The translations under genes were made by a program, and so were the position numbers. From positions 1 to 21,602 of the IMG/VR virus record IMGVR_UViG_3300008117_000958: DNA of 21,602 bases. One strand, given 5' to 3'. This document shows positions 6,806-14,634 of this stretch, one piece after another. The notes below the pieces were generated by a model, which worked only from the letters and a program-made list of their open reading frames with translations, ran no database searches and had not been told where the DNA came from. Origin of the DNA: a virus. The stretch's first letter is position 1; the number at the start of each line of letters is the position of its first letter.

Positions 6806-7805
6806 GAAACGAACCGTTTATGTCCGCATATCCAGCCGGCCCATTTGTCAGGGAGATCGTAACTACTCGGTCAACGCCAAACCCATGCGGGGCCGAGGTC
6901 GTGATTGTCGCCGTATTCGCGGTTCTTGCGACATTAGAAATTGCCCGAGAAATGTCTGGGTTTCTTGGGCTCCACTTCCAGTCTGGATTGAGATCGGCAA
7001 TGTTAGCTGGGTTGACAACAATTCTTGAATCAAGTTGCGGGGCATTGTTGGTGGTCATGAAGCCCGGAACAGTCACTGCCCCCGTTACAGCCGCACTTGC
7101 GCTATCTGCAACATTTGAGTACTGTTGGAAGCGCACCTTGTAAGTGCTGCCCTCGGAGGCAACCCCAGTGACCTTGTGAACCCCGTCGTATGTGTTGTCG
7201 CTTAGGTCAACAACAACCGTGTCGCCAATCTCTAGATTTCTGCTATATGGTGCGCCAATGGCGATTGAGCTGACTGTGACCGCGGATAAGCCAGCAGTTC
7301 TCTCTGCGAAACTTGGGGTAAATGAATAGGTCTGGCTGGTAATAGTCTGCTTGATGGTTGAATTCGCCAGCGGCGTGTACTCAAGGGCAACGGTCTCATT
7401 GAGCAGCGCAGTATAGTCAATTGCCTCAAATGAGCCAACAATTGCCCCGCCATCGCGGTTCTCGGACACTCGAGTGACAACCCCGCCCCAGAGGATGGTA
7501 TGAGGACTGGTTGAGACATCGCGAATCTGTACCTCGGTACGGGATGGGATCTTTAGATGGAAGAAGTGATCGGTGAGTGCGTTCTGGATCTTCTCAGCCT
7601 GTGTTGCGCCAGCGTACTGCAGCCAATGTGTCGTGCTTACCGGAAGGATGCTATAGAGATTTGCCCGAAGTGACGAGGCATTCCCTTGGTCGTTTTGCTC
7701 CCACTCAATAGAGTCAAACTCAATGTGTCTGCTGAAATCATAAAAAGCCTCCTGGTCAGTGGCCGCAGGAAGCCTAGGCTGGATGTAAACGCGGATTTCT
7801 GCCAT
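6750..7805 (-). CDS. Tail hub (Tal-like) protein, N-terminal part, frame interrupted
   Basis: The frame encodes 351 residues. The first 333 read as a beta-rich tail hub or baseplate protein (HIEFDSIEWEQND, WGGVVTRVSENRDGG), ending in an HGF domain (ITTSAPHGFGVD ... YADINGSF). A paralogue of that domain lies in the fibre frame. The last 18 residues are low-quality sequence and the frame stops at 6750. Coding sense passes into another frame (TPLKGGTIARN ... GTGVFYLD), a pattern typical of hub proteins. The ATG overlaps the TAA at the end of the extended tape-measure frame (TAATG), as at two other junctions here, implying coupling. Hub and fibre frames together would give about 1516 residues, a normal size for a Tal-type tip protein. 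Confidence 0.8.
   Translation of the reverse strand: MAEIRVYIQPRLPAATDQEAFYDFSRHIEFDSIEWEQNDQGNASSLRANLYSILPVSTTHWLQYAGATQAEKIQNALTDHFFHLKIPSRTEVQIRDVSTSPHTILWGGVVTRVSENRDGGAIVGSFEAIDYTALLNETVALEYTPLANSTIKQTITSQTYSFTPSFAERTAGLSAVTVSSIAIGAPYSRNLEIGDTVVVDLSDNTYDGVHKVTGVASEGSTYKVRFQQYSNVADSASAAVTGAVTVPGFMTTNNAPQLDSRIVVNPANIADLNPDWKWSPRNPDISRAISNVARTANTATITTSAPHGFGVDRVVTISLTNGPAGYADINGSFHSHPSQGRHNCAQPSIRC
6803..6812 (-). other. Probable +1 frame junction joining hub and fibre frames
   Basis: Codon 333 of the hub frame is TTT followed by CAC (TCG TTT CAC). Skipping one base after TTT gives ACT and the sequence TPTPLKGG, which continues to the fibre frame. TTT-C lets a Phe tRNA re-pair as TTC. A single extra T in the sequence would give the same result, so programmed shifting and a sequence error cannot be told apart here. 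Confidence 0.5.
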
Positions 7806-7939
7806 TAGTAGAGCCTCCCGCCCTCAGTCCTAAATTGGCTTGCCTGAACCCTTGAGATTTCCTGGGCAAGCTTCCTAATGTCATTATCGTTCCTAATTAC
7901 AGGATTATTGACATTTATTGTAGGCTTAGCCGGTTTTTT
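7805..7939 (-). other. -1 frame extension of the tape measure, with A AAA AAC slippery heptamer
   Basis: The heptamer A AAA AAC occupies 7933-7939, in the correct zero-frame phase (GAA AAA AAC). After a -1 shift the frame reads PAKPTINVNNPVIRND, then IRKLAQEISRVQ, and ends GGRLY with TAA at 7805-7807. That TAA overlaps the next ATG as TAATG. Basic, helical tape-measure ends of this kind are usual. No convincing downstream stem-loop is seen; there is only a 3-bp GGC/GCC repeat right after the site. A tract of seven A where there should be eight would explain it equally well. Confidence 0.6.
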
Positions 7940-10900
7940 TCCATAATTCCGCCAGAGTGGAATCCTGGTATAACCATATCACCAGTTTCCTTGTCAAAAT
8001 ATCTTGGGAATAGTTTTGGATAGTGTGATGCAATTATGGCAAATTCATCTAAAATCTGATTGTATTTAGTCTGAAGTGGCGCAATTTCATTAATGGCTGC
8101 GAGGCCTTTAATTCCGGCCCTTACACCCTTAAGCTCATCACTCGCCACGCCCTTAGAAACCATAGTGCTTAGCATTGTGTTCAGCGTTGTTTCATAGTTT
8201 TTCTTCAGAGCTTTAACTTGATTTCCCGGGTCTGCTAGGGCTTCAACGGTAGCCGTTGCGCGAGCAACCAGCTGCATAAGGCGCAGAACTTCTTTATACT
8301 TTTTCATGATGTAACTAATCAAGACCTTAAACCCCTTGGTCTCAAGGTTTTTGATTAGATCCTCGGCAAAGGTAACATTCATATCAATGCCCTTCATGTT
8401 CGCGGCATCCATAACTGAGCGCATTGCAGAGTTCATTTCTGTGACCTTTGCGCCCATCATGTCAATAGTTATCCCAAAACGTTCCTCAAGCTTGCCCTGG
8501 AGTTCTTTAAGTTTGACTGCAATTTGGCTTTCTTTTTCTGCCCATGAAAGGTCTGGGTTCTCAAGAATCCATGCGATGTCTCGGTTGTAGTCCTCAAACA
8601 TCCTAGTCATCTCATCAAGAATCAGCTCCTGACCCTTGCTGAACTCCTCAAGGCGCTCCTTGGTTGCCTCGGTTAGACGACCCCAATCTCGTGAGTTCGT
8701 TGCCTCATCAACAAGGTTTTCAAGGCCCTCAAAGCGAAGGTCGGAGATATCTTTCTCGTACTTCTGTTGCGCTTGGCGAAGTTGAATTGCGCGCTGCAGC
8801 GGGTCAATTGATTCATCATATTGCTGAAGCGTTGCAAGGCCGAGGTCATATTCAGCCTCAGCAAGTGCCTTGATTCGCTCCTGCTCTTTCCTTCGTTCCT
8901 TTTCAATCTTTAGGCGCTCATTAACCATCTTGAGGTTAACCTCGCCAGCGTTTAGTTCGTCCTCGGTTAGTGGAAGAATGGAATCAAGGATGTCCTTGTA
9001 TTCATCAAATGACCTGCTAATTCCTTGCCTATTCTCAAAGGTTGTGAAGCTCATCTCCTGCTCAATCTCAAGCAGTTTTTCGTACTTAACCATTTCGCCT
9101 GAGTCTAGTGCGTATGGATTCTCAAAGTCAGGGTTAATAATGTCGTCAAGAACTTCCTCGGCAACCTTCTGAAGGATTTCAAGTGCATCAGCTACGCGCT
9201 GCTTTGCAATTGCCAGCAATCCATTATATTTCTTCAGGGCAGTATTTGCGGCATCCTGCTGGTTGATAAGAAGTTTTTGATAGTTAGTCAAATCCCTCAT
9301 GCCGCTCTTGGCCTGCTCAATGACCCTTGGATAGCGAGACTCGCGCTCTGCTTGCCTAAAGTTGACCATGGAACGCTGGTTGAGGTCGTTTCTGATTAGT
9401 CCGTTTTGAACGGTTGATGACGCGTACTGTGAGTCCTTGTAGTAGCCAGAGCCATCAAGAACAGTCCCGCGCGTGTCGTAATAACGGCTCCTCACCCTAT
9501 CCGCGTACCCAGGGTCGCCGGGCTTAAGCTCGCTGTTCCTTCTCTCGTCCTCTGCTTCGCCAGCTTTTCCAAGCAAAAATGCAATAAGGAGACCGATCGC
9601 AGCAATAATTGCAATAACGGCCAAAGCAACACCTGCGGTAGCCGCGGCAAGACCAACCCCTGCGGCAGCAACCGCGGCGACAGCACCCTGAAATGCAAGA
9701 CCAATTAACGGAAGCGCAGCAATAAATGCACCAATCGCAACCAAAGCAGCTTTCAATGCGGCGATAAGTGTGGGCAGGACCATTGAGAGCACTGCAAAAG
9801 CCATTGTAATATCAAAAATTCCCTGCAGGGAGGCAGCCGCCTCAGGGCTAATTGCACCAGACTGAGCGGCGCCCTGAGTGGCCATGGTTCCAACCATTCC
9901 GACTGCCAGCGCCGCACCGGATAGCTTCTGCAGTCTAGACATACTTGCTGAGGCCGCTATTGCCGCGACATTAAATGCGCGCATCTGAACTGTTGCCCTA
10001 AAGAGGGCGCCTGTAAGAAGGGAGATTCCCCCTATTACCAACTTGCTTGCAAGGCTTACGCCAAGAAGGAATCCGATTACCCTAAGAACTGGCTCCATCT
10101 TGCTTAAGACGCTTAAAACTGTTCCAAGGACTTGTGCTACGGCAGAAATTGTTGGAGCTAGTGCCCTAAACGCTGCAGAAAGGCCAGCGATAATCCCTTG
10201 GCTAATGGTCAAGAGAACACTCATAAGCACCGGCAGGAATTCATCTCTAAAGATGCCAATCATTGGCTCAATGCTGGCAGCCATTTGTCTAAATGCCTGC
10301 CCAATGCCAAATAGGTTTTCGTTCACTGCCATTTTCAGCGCACCGAGGAGCGTTATGAGGAGCCCAATGCTAACCATGAATGGGTTCGCTGAAGCAAACT
10401 TGAATGCAACGCCAATTAGGGCGGCTGTTGCTACGATTGTTCTTGCAAAATCATTTTCAAGAAGTTTGATTATTTCTCTTACCCCGATGGCAAATGCGCC
10501 AAAGGTTCCCCCAACACCTCCGACGCTTGATCCGATGCTTGACATTGCATTAGCGAAGTCTTTGCCGATCCTTTTTCCAATGCTCATCAAAAGTGCGCCC
10601 ATTGGCTTCAATTGCACAAGAATCTTTTCAACAACATCACTGAAAGCCAGCGCAGATGCGCGAACGCTTGGGTCTTGTAGGAAAAGGCTGAACTCGTAGG
10701 TTATATCCCTAATTGCGTTGTAGAGCGGCCTAAAAGAATCTGCCACAAGGCTCTGAGACATGTCGGCAACCGTGCTGAATGCTCCGGCAAATGTCTTGGA
10801 TTGTGCCATCATTCCGCCGCCGAAGTCGCGCTCAAGGCCAGAAAGGATTGCTCGAGACGCTACCTCTCCAGAGATTTTTCCGCTAGTTGTAAGCCGGCGT

Positions 10901-12789
10901 ACGGTCTCAATTGCGTTTGATTGCAGTTGACGATAAAGATTTTCTTGGCCCTTGATAACCTTGTCTTGAGTACCCTTGCCGTCAGTCGTAATTTCTTTCA
11001 TGAGTGCTTCGGCGATATACTTGTATCCACCGATACCCGCGTTTGCCAGCTGCATCATGTCGTTTTGGTAGACGCGACCAGCTTGCTTCATCTGACCGAG
11101 AGCGTAGGTAATTCTTCGGAAGGCGTCTGCCCCGCCGCCAAGGGCAGCAACGGCGTTACCTACGGCAACGATACCGCCAGAGAACTGATCTACTGATTCA
11201 GAATTTTCGTAAAGGATCTCCTGCATGTCAAACCCGAACGCTCGCATTCGGAGTGTTGACTCTTGGATTTCCGCGAACCTAAATGGCGTAACGTTTGCAA
11301 ATTGGCGAATGGTTTCAATGACGCCCTCGGCTGCCTCCTTTGCGTTGTCATAACCCATTGCCATGAAGTCAATGCCGACTGCATTTTCTCCAACCAGCTC
11401 ATTTGTTGCCTCTGCCTGCTTTCTTTGGTTGTCAAATAGAGTGGTAAACCCAACCGTTGCCTGCTCCAGCATTGAGTTAAACTGAACTACACCACCCTGA
11501 AGATGTCCAAATACTTGCTGCAGTTGTGAGGCGACGGCATGAATTGCCTGATACCCGAAGGCCATGCCAAGAACGTTTTTAATTTGACCAGTAATTGCGT
11601 CGCCTTCGCTCCTTACCTGGGAGATTGACCGTGCTGCTGCAGCGGCGGACTTGTCAATCTGACCATATGCGGACGACAACTGCTGCGGGGCCTTAGGGCT
11701 ACCGGGACCACCAGAACCACCAGATCCGGCAGCATACTGAGACTTCGGGAATACGCTTGCCTCATTACGGCGCTCCATTCTGTGGAGTTGCGCATACTCC
11801 TTGGCAAATCCGCCCCTCATCTCCCGCATCATGCGAGTTGCAATTAGTTCTGGGGTTTGCGCCTTAGTCGGTCCCCGCCCCCCAGCTGGCCTAGCTGACT
11901 TTGCTAGCGCATTAAGCGCAGAGGATGCATTTTTTGCTGCCGACGCAAGACCCTCAAGCCCTGATGACACGCCACGGACGTTGGCGCTAGGGGCAGATGG
12001 TGTAACTTGTTTAGAGGCGGCTGCTTCGGCGGCTTTTCTCGCTTGCGCATCCTTGATTGAACGATACTCCGCCTCGTATGGTGCAAGCCGTTTTGCCTGG
12101 GCAGCAAGCTCAGCTTCGTTAAAGCGACCACCTGCCCTAATGCGCCGAGGTGTTAAATCCTTGCTGGTTGCGTCAGAAACCGATGTTGCTGCCCGCTTTG
12201 CGACCGCGATCCGTTCCCGTGCACCGGCCATCGCGACCTGTGTTTTCTGCGCTTCAGTTGCCTTGTCGGTGGCAACTGCTTTTCTTGCGGCCTCCTCACG
12301 TAGGCGCTGTTCTCGATTGAAGTTGGTCGTGAGAAGCGAACGCTCGGCGGAAAGCGACTCTGCTTTTCCAGAATATTCTGAGCTGGCGGAGATTGCTCTT
12401 GATCTGGCTTTGGCAAGATTCTCAATAAGACCACGGAACCCGTCAGCATTTTTTCCCGCAGCACGCAAGGACTTATCGTCAAGGCCGACGCTTTTTAGGA
12501 TGTCTTGAGATAGACCAGTCTTTTTGACTGCCTCGCCAATTGCTGAGATGGCTGGGCTTAAAGCCTTTGCTTGATCCCTAGCATTACCAAGACCCTTGGC
12601 AGCTCCATATGAGGACTTGATAAGGTCCTGCATCTGAATTGGGATGTTTGCAAGACCGCGCATCTGCGATGCTTGGCGCTCTAGTCCACCGATCTGCTTG
12701 GTGAGGGCGGCAATGCGCTGGGCAGCGCTGTCACCGCCCTCAACCTGCAAGCCAATCTTTAGGTCAAATTTGGCCTGATCGTCAGCCAT
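7915..12789 (-). CDS. Tape measure protein
   Basis: This 1624-residue frame sits straight after the chaperone pair, the standard place for a tape measure, which sets tail length and threads the tube. The first 330 residues are Ala/Lys/Arg/Glu-rich coiled coil. A conserved tape-measure core follows (about 430-720: FANVTPFRFAEIQES, LRMRAFGFDMQEIL, MMQLANAGIGGYKYI). Hydrophobic helices lie between about 780 and 1130, including a long Ala/Val/Ile stretch ending in LLIAFLLGKAG. The C-terminal third is charged coiled coil. The ATG overlaps the stop of the GT frame. The frame ends at 7915 soon after an A AAA AAC heptamer. A -1 shift there adds 42 residues and gives 1661 residues. At about 1.5 angstrom per residue that predicts a tail of roughly 250 nm (inference). 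Confidence 0.95.
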   Translation of the reverse strand: MADDQAKFDLKIGLQVEGGDSAAQRIAALTKQIGGLERQASQMRGLANIPIQMQDLIKSSYGAAKGLGNARDQAKALSPAISAIGEAVKKTGLSQDILKSVGLDDKSLRAAGKNADGFRGLIENLAKARSRAISASSEYSGKAESLSAERSLLTTNFNREQRLREEAARKAVATDKATEAQKTQVAMAGARERIAVAKRAATSVSDATSKDLTPRRIRAGGRFNEAELAAQAKRLAPYEAEYRSIKDAQARKAAEAAASKQVTPSAPSANVRGVSSGLEGLASAAKNASSALNALAKSARPAGGRGPTKAQTPELIATRMMREMRGGFAKEYAQLHRMERRNEASVFPKSQYAAGSGGSGGPGSPKAPQQLSSAYGQIDKSAAAAARSISQVRSEGDAITGQIKNVLGMAFGYQAIHAVASQLQQVFGHLQGGVVQFNSMLEQATVGFTTLFDNQRKQAEATNELVGENAVGIDFMAMGYDNAKEAAEGVIETIRQFANVTPFRFAEIQESTLRMRAFGFDMQEILYENSESVDQFSGGIVAVGNAVAALGGGADAFRRITYALGQMKQAGRVYQNDMMQLANAGIGGYKYIAEALMKEITTDGKGTQDKVIKGQENLYRQLQSNAIETVRRLTTSGKISGEVASRAILSGLERDFGGGMMAQSKTFAGAFSTVADMSQSLVADSFRPLYNAIRDITYEFSLFLQDPSVRASALAFSDVVEKILVQLKPMGALLMSIGKRIGKDFANAMSSIGSSVGGVGGTFGAFAIGVREIIKLLENDFARTIVATAALIGVAFKFASANPFMVSIGLLITLLGALKMAVNENLFGIGQAFRQMAASIEPMIGIFRDEFLPVLMSVLLTISQGIIAGLSAAFRALAPTISAVAQVLGTVLSVLSKMEPVLRVIGFLLGVSLASKLVIGGISLLTGALFRATVQMRAFNVAAIAASASMSRLQKLSGAALAVGMVGTMATQGAAQSGAISPEAAASLQGIFDITMAFAVLSMVLPTLIAALKAALVAIGAFIAALPLIGLAFQGAVAAVAAAGVGLAAATAGVALAVIAIIAAIGLLIAFLLGKAGEAEDERRNSELKPGDPGYADRVRSRYYDTRGTVLDGSGYYKDSQYASSTVQNGLIRNDLNQRSMVNFRQAERESRYPRVIEQAKSGMRDLTNYQKLLINQQDAANTALKKYNGLLAIAKQRVADALEILQKVAEEVLDDIINPDFENPYALDSGEMVKYEKLLEIEQEMSFTTFENRQGISRSFDEYKDILDSILPLTEDELNAGEVNLKMVNERLKIEKERRKEQERIKALAEAEYDLGLATLQQYDESIDPLQRAIQLRQAQQKYEKDISDLRFEGLENLVDEATNSRDWGRLTEATKERLEEFSKGQELILDEMTRMFEDYNRDIAWILENPDLSWAEKESQIAVKLKELQGKLEERFGITIDMMGAKVTEMNSAMRSVMDAANMKGIDMNVTFAEDLIKNLETKGFKVLISYIMKKYKEVLRLMQLVARATATVEALADPGNQVKALKKNYETTLNTMLSTMVSKGVASDELKGVRAGIKGLAAINEIAPLQTKYNQILDEFAIIASHYPKLFPRYFDKETGDMVIPGFHSGGIMEKNRLSLQ

Positions 12790-13066
12790 TCTTCAGCAAC
12801 TCCGCCTTCGCTTCTGGTGCCCCAAACTGGGCCACCATTTGATCCATTGATTTCGTAGAGCCCATTCTTTGACCGGTTGCTCCAGACGAAGGCGACTTAC
12901 TCTGGCGCTTCATCTCTGCGTCCCTCTTCTCTGCGTATGAGGCAAAGTCCGAGAGCTGGGGAAGCGTCAGTTGGAGAAATTGTTCTGGTGTGAAGCCGAA
13001 TGCATCAGAATATGATGCAGAAAGTTCACCCCAGTTTATACTTCCCCAGTCGCCTCCTCTTTTCCC
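12782..13066 (-). CDS. Tail assembly chaperone GT-type frameshift extension
   Basis: After the slippery site, the -1 frame reads KRGGDWGSINWGELSASYSD, a region of about 94 codons that ends in LLKNG and a TGA at 12782-12784. It contains FGFTPEQFLQLTLPQLSDF, a pattern typical of the T domain of tail chaperones. It has no start codon of its own near the junction and is expected only as a fusion to the upstream 98-residue protein. The fusion would be about 184 residues. The T domain is thought to bind the tube protein while the G part coats the tape measure. Its stop overlaps the tape-measure ATG region, so the three products are translationally linked. Confidence 0.88.
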   Translation of the reverse strand, partial: GKRGGDWGSINWGELSASYSDAFGFTPEQFLQLTLPQLSDFASYAEKRDAEMKRQSKSPSSGATGQRMGSTKSMDQMVAQFGAPEAKAELLKNG

Positions 13067-13332
13067 GACGAGACTTCGTCGGTTCCAAGCAAACCGCTTG
13101 CCTTTAGGACTTTTTGAACCTCTTCTTGCATGGTTTGGATGTTAAATCGTTCTCCAACCTGCTCAATAGAGATGCCAACTTCGCCCTTGCGAATAACAAG
13201 CCAAAGAATTTTTCTGATTACAGTGAATCGGCTGAGGTCCACTTTGTCCAGCGGTCCAAACTCCTCTTCAAGCTCAGCAAGGTCGTTGAGGTTTAGGGCT
13301 TTGCCGCCCTTGAGCTCTACCAGATTTCCCAT
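13036..13332 (-). CDS. Tail assembly chaperone G-type protein
   Basis: This 98-residue acidic, helical protein (LNDLAELEEEFGPLDKVDLSRF, FNIQTMQEEVQKVL) lies between the tube gene and the tape measure, which is the standard place for gpG-type chaperones. These keep the tape measure soluble during tail assembly and are absent from the virion. It ends ...SSGKEEATGEV. The G GGA AAA heptamer falls 31-37 bases before the end of the frame, so most ribosomes make this short form and a minority make the GT fusion. A GGGAG ribosome site precedes the ATG. A strong promoter lies about 85 bases upstream, so expression of the tail genes can be set apart from the capsid genes. Confidence 0.9.
   Translation of the reverse strand: MGNLVELKGGKALNLNDLAELEEEFGPLDKVDLSRFTVIRKILWLVIRKGEVGISIEQVGERFNIQTMQEEVQKVLKASGLLGTDEVSSGKEEATGEV
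13060..13066 (-). promoter_or_regulatory. Programmed -1 frameshift site G GGA AAA (G/GT)
   Basis: On the minus strand the zero frame reads TCG GGA AAA GAG, so the X XXY YYZ heptamer is G GGA AAA, close to the G GGA AAG of lambda. After a -1 slip the next codon is AGA and the frame runs on in the chaperone T domain. The phase, the position between tube and tape measure, and the extension length all fit the conserved tail-chaperone frameshift. Confidence 0.88.
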
Positions 13333-13382
13333 AACTCTCCCACTGCAGCCCGTGGCTGCTATTTACATCTATGCCCGACCAG

Positions 13383-13396
13383 ACGACACATGTCGT
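13383..13396 (-). promoter_or_regulatory. 14-bp palindrome in the leader of the tail chaperone operon
   Basis: ACGACA and TGTCGT flank two central bases, a perfect inverted repeat. It lies about 14-27 bases downstream of the predicted start site of the 13417-13445 promoter. It may be an operator or a small leader hairpin. A second short stem (GCAGCC/GGCTGC) lies nearer the gene. Confidence 0.35.
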
Positions 13397-13416
13397 GCTT
13401 TGGTGGGGGCGGGTAC

Positions 13417-13445
13417 ATTATACCCATATCTTTCCCCATTGTGAA
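13417..13445 (-). promoter_or_regulatory. Strong sigma-A type promoter for the tail operon
   Basis: The minus strand has TTCACA (13440-13445, one mismatch to TTGACA), a 17-base spacer, then TATAAT (13417-13422), a perfect -10. It lies in the 183-base gap between the tube gene and the chaperone gene, just after the hairpin that follows the tube gene, and reads into chaperones, tape measure and tip genes. Confidence 0.7.
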
Positions 13446-13459
13446 GACTGGGGGATCTA

Positions 13460-13493
13460 TGTGGGGCCGAGAGCCGAAGCCCCCGACCCCACA
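13460..13493 (-). terminator. Strong hairpin after the tail tube gene
   Basis: The minus-strand RNA can form a 15-bp stem (seven pairs of TGTGGGG/CCCCACA, then G-C and G-U pairs) closed by a C(UUCG)G tetraloop, one of the most stable loops known. No U-tract follows, so it may be a partial terminator or a 3' stabilising hairpin. A shorter 7-bp stem (TTAAAGC/GCTTTAA, 13496-13515) lies between it and the tube stop codon. Confidence 0.6.
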
Positions 13494-13515
13494 GATTAAA
13501 GCGCTAAGGCTTTAA

Positions 13516-14124
13516 TTACGCCTCAATGAGGACGATGGTCGGCTCAGCCGTGCCACCAGTCGTCACGAGAAGCGACGTGTCCACAACCGCCATGAAGTCA
13601 ACATCCTGAACGATGATGTCTTCTCGGGTGAACGGAATGTTCAGGCTCATCGTGTACGCCTTTGGCAAGTGGATCTTGACCGTCTTGGACGAGTCATCGG
13701 TCCGCTGGTGCGTAAAGCGCACGTAGAGTGGGCGTGGGAGACCGGCTCCTGCCGTGGTCGCCTGCCCCGAGCCGCCGTCAACGTCTGGATCAAACACGAA
13801 CGAGCTTGGCTCGGCAGTGCTGATGAACGAAGCGGTTCCGTTGCTATTGAAGAAGTTCTTGAGCGAGTTTACGTTAAGCTCAACTTGACGCGCACGCGCC
13901 TCAACCTTACCACCGAAGTGTGCCTTCATGATAGGGAAGTTGAACTGACCGTAGAATTCGCGCTCCTGATAATTGATGTCAAACTCGACATCGCCGGCGA
14001 TCTGTCCGATGGAGAATACCGCAGTGTATCCGCCCGACGCAGAAGTAAAGTACGCTGAGGTACCCTTCGCGCGGCCGCTCACCCAGTAAGCCACCTCTAG
14101 TACGCCTGATCCAAGCGTAAGCAT
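13516..14124 (-). CDS. Major tail tube protein
   Basis: This 202-residue protein is beta-rich, with little helix. It sits between the tail completion gene and the chaperone pair, the standard place for the tube protein, which polymerises around the tape measure. Features are an N-terminal glycine-rich strand (LTLGSGVLEVAYW), a central beta segment (VEFDINYQEREFYGQFNFP) and a C-terminal segment (FTREDIIVQDVDFMAVVDTS). The length is normal for siphovirus tubes. AAGGAG lies seven bases before the ATG. Two hairpins follow the stop codon and a separate promoter starts the next unit, so tube output can be much higher than that of the tape measure. The assignment rests on position, size and composition; I recognise no diagnostic motif. 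Confidence 0.82.
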   Translation of the reverse strand: MLTLGSGVLEVAYWVSGRAKGTSAYFTSASGGYTAVFSIGQIAGDVEFDINYQEREFYGQFNFPIMKAHFGGKVEARARQVELNVNSLKNFFNSNGTASFISTAEPSSFVFDPDVDGGSGQATTAGAGLPRPLYVRFTHQRTDDSSKTVKIHLPKAYTMSLNIPFTREDIIVQDVDFMAVVDTSLLVTTGGTAEPTIVLIEA

Positions 14125-14140
14125 TATTGTGCTCCTTGCG

Positions 14141-14545
14141 TTAAGATTTTATTAGGTTATATCGGATGATTCTCCGATATTCCTGTGCCTGATCGTCATA
14201 CCCATCTGCCTCGTAAACCTTTTGACAGAGGTGCACTACGACCCCATTTGGACCCGAAAGCCGCTTTCGGTTAATCAACGTGTCCACCCTTGCCGAAATC
14301 GTATTAAGTTCAGTAGTACTGGTCCCACTGGAGATGAGAACGTCTACTGTTGGACGATCTATCGGAAGGCCAACATCCGCCGAGCCGCTAAGCACAGCTA
14401 TCCGAATCGCCGGCAGATTACTCGAGCCGACATGGTAAATGGGGTACACCTTCTTATCCGTGTTTGAACCGGAGAGCAACGTCTGGAGCGTGGCATCCCC
14501 GCCCAACGCGGTAAAGAACGATTCGTACACACCAACCATGTCCAT
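14141..14545 (-). CDS. Tail completion (tail terminator) protein
   Basis: This 134-residue protein starts MDMVGVYESFFTALGGD and has the pattern of small tail completion or minor tail proteins found just before the tube gene. It has an N-terminal helix, then strands (KKVYPIYHVG, PAIRIAVLSG, RPTVDVLISSG), a helix (ELNTISARVDTLIN) and a C-terminal strand (QEYRRIIRYNLI). Such proteins cap the tail and join it to the neck. No good ribosome site precedes the first ATG. A second in-frame ATG lies at 14539, six bases after a TAGAGT that could serve as a -10 with TTGGCT 17 bases further upstream, so a leaderless start is possible. It is divergent from the plus-strand gene at 14634. Confidence 0.78.
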   Translation of the reverse strand: MDMVGVYESFFTALGGDATLQTLLSGSNTDKKVYPIYHVGSSNLPAIRIAVLSGSADVGLPIDRPTVDVLISSGTSTTELNTISARVDTLINRKRLSGPNGVVVHLCQKVYEADGYDDQAQEYRRIIRYNLIKS

Positions 14546-14619
14546 ACTCTACGCGCATTTGTTAAGGGAGCCAATAGACCCGCGATCTACGCAGAAGCTC
14601 GTCATATAGACATTTTTCT

Positions 14620-14634
14620 TTGTTACGGTAACAA
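14620..14634. promoter_or_regulatory. 15-bp perfect palindrome at a divergent gene start
   Basis: TTGTTAC and GTAACAA flank one central G. The last base is the A of the ATG of the plus-strand gene at 14634. It lies in the only divergent gap (88 bases) between tail genes and the plus-strand cluster, a natural place for an operator. It may also block ribosome access as a hairpin. Confidence 0.5.

Noticed and set aside
10043-10699. A 218-residue plus-strand frame over the tape measure
   Set aside because: Same reason: it is the antisense of a hydrophobic helical region, and its sequence has no domain pattern.
11801-12508. A 235-residue plus-strand frame over the tape measure
   Set aside because: It lies wholly inside the strongly supported tape measure, is Ala/Arg/Ser-rich, and has no promoter or ribosome site.
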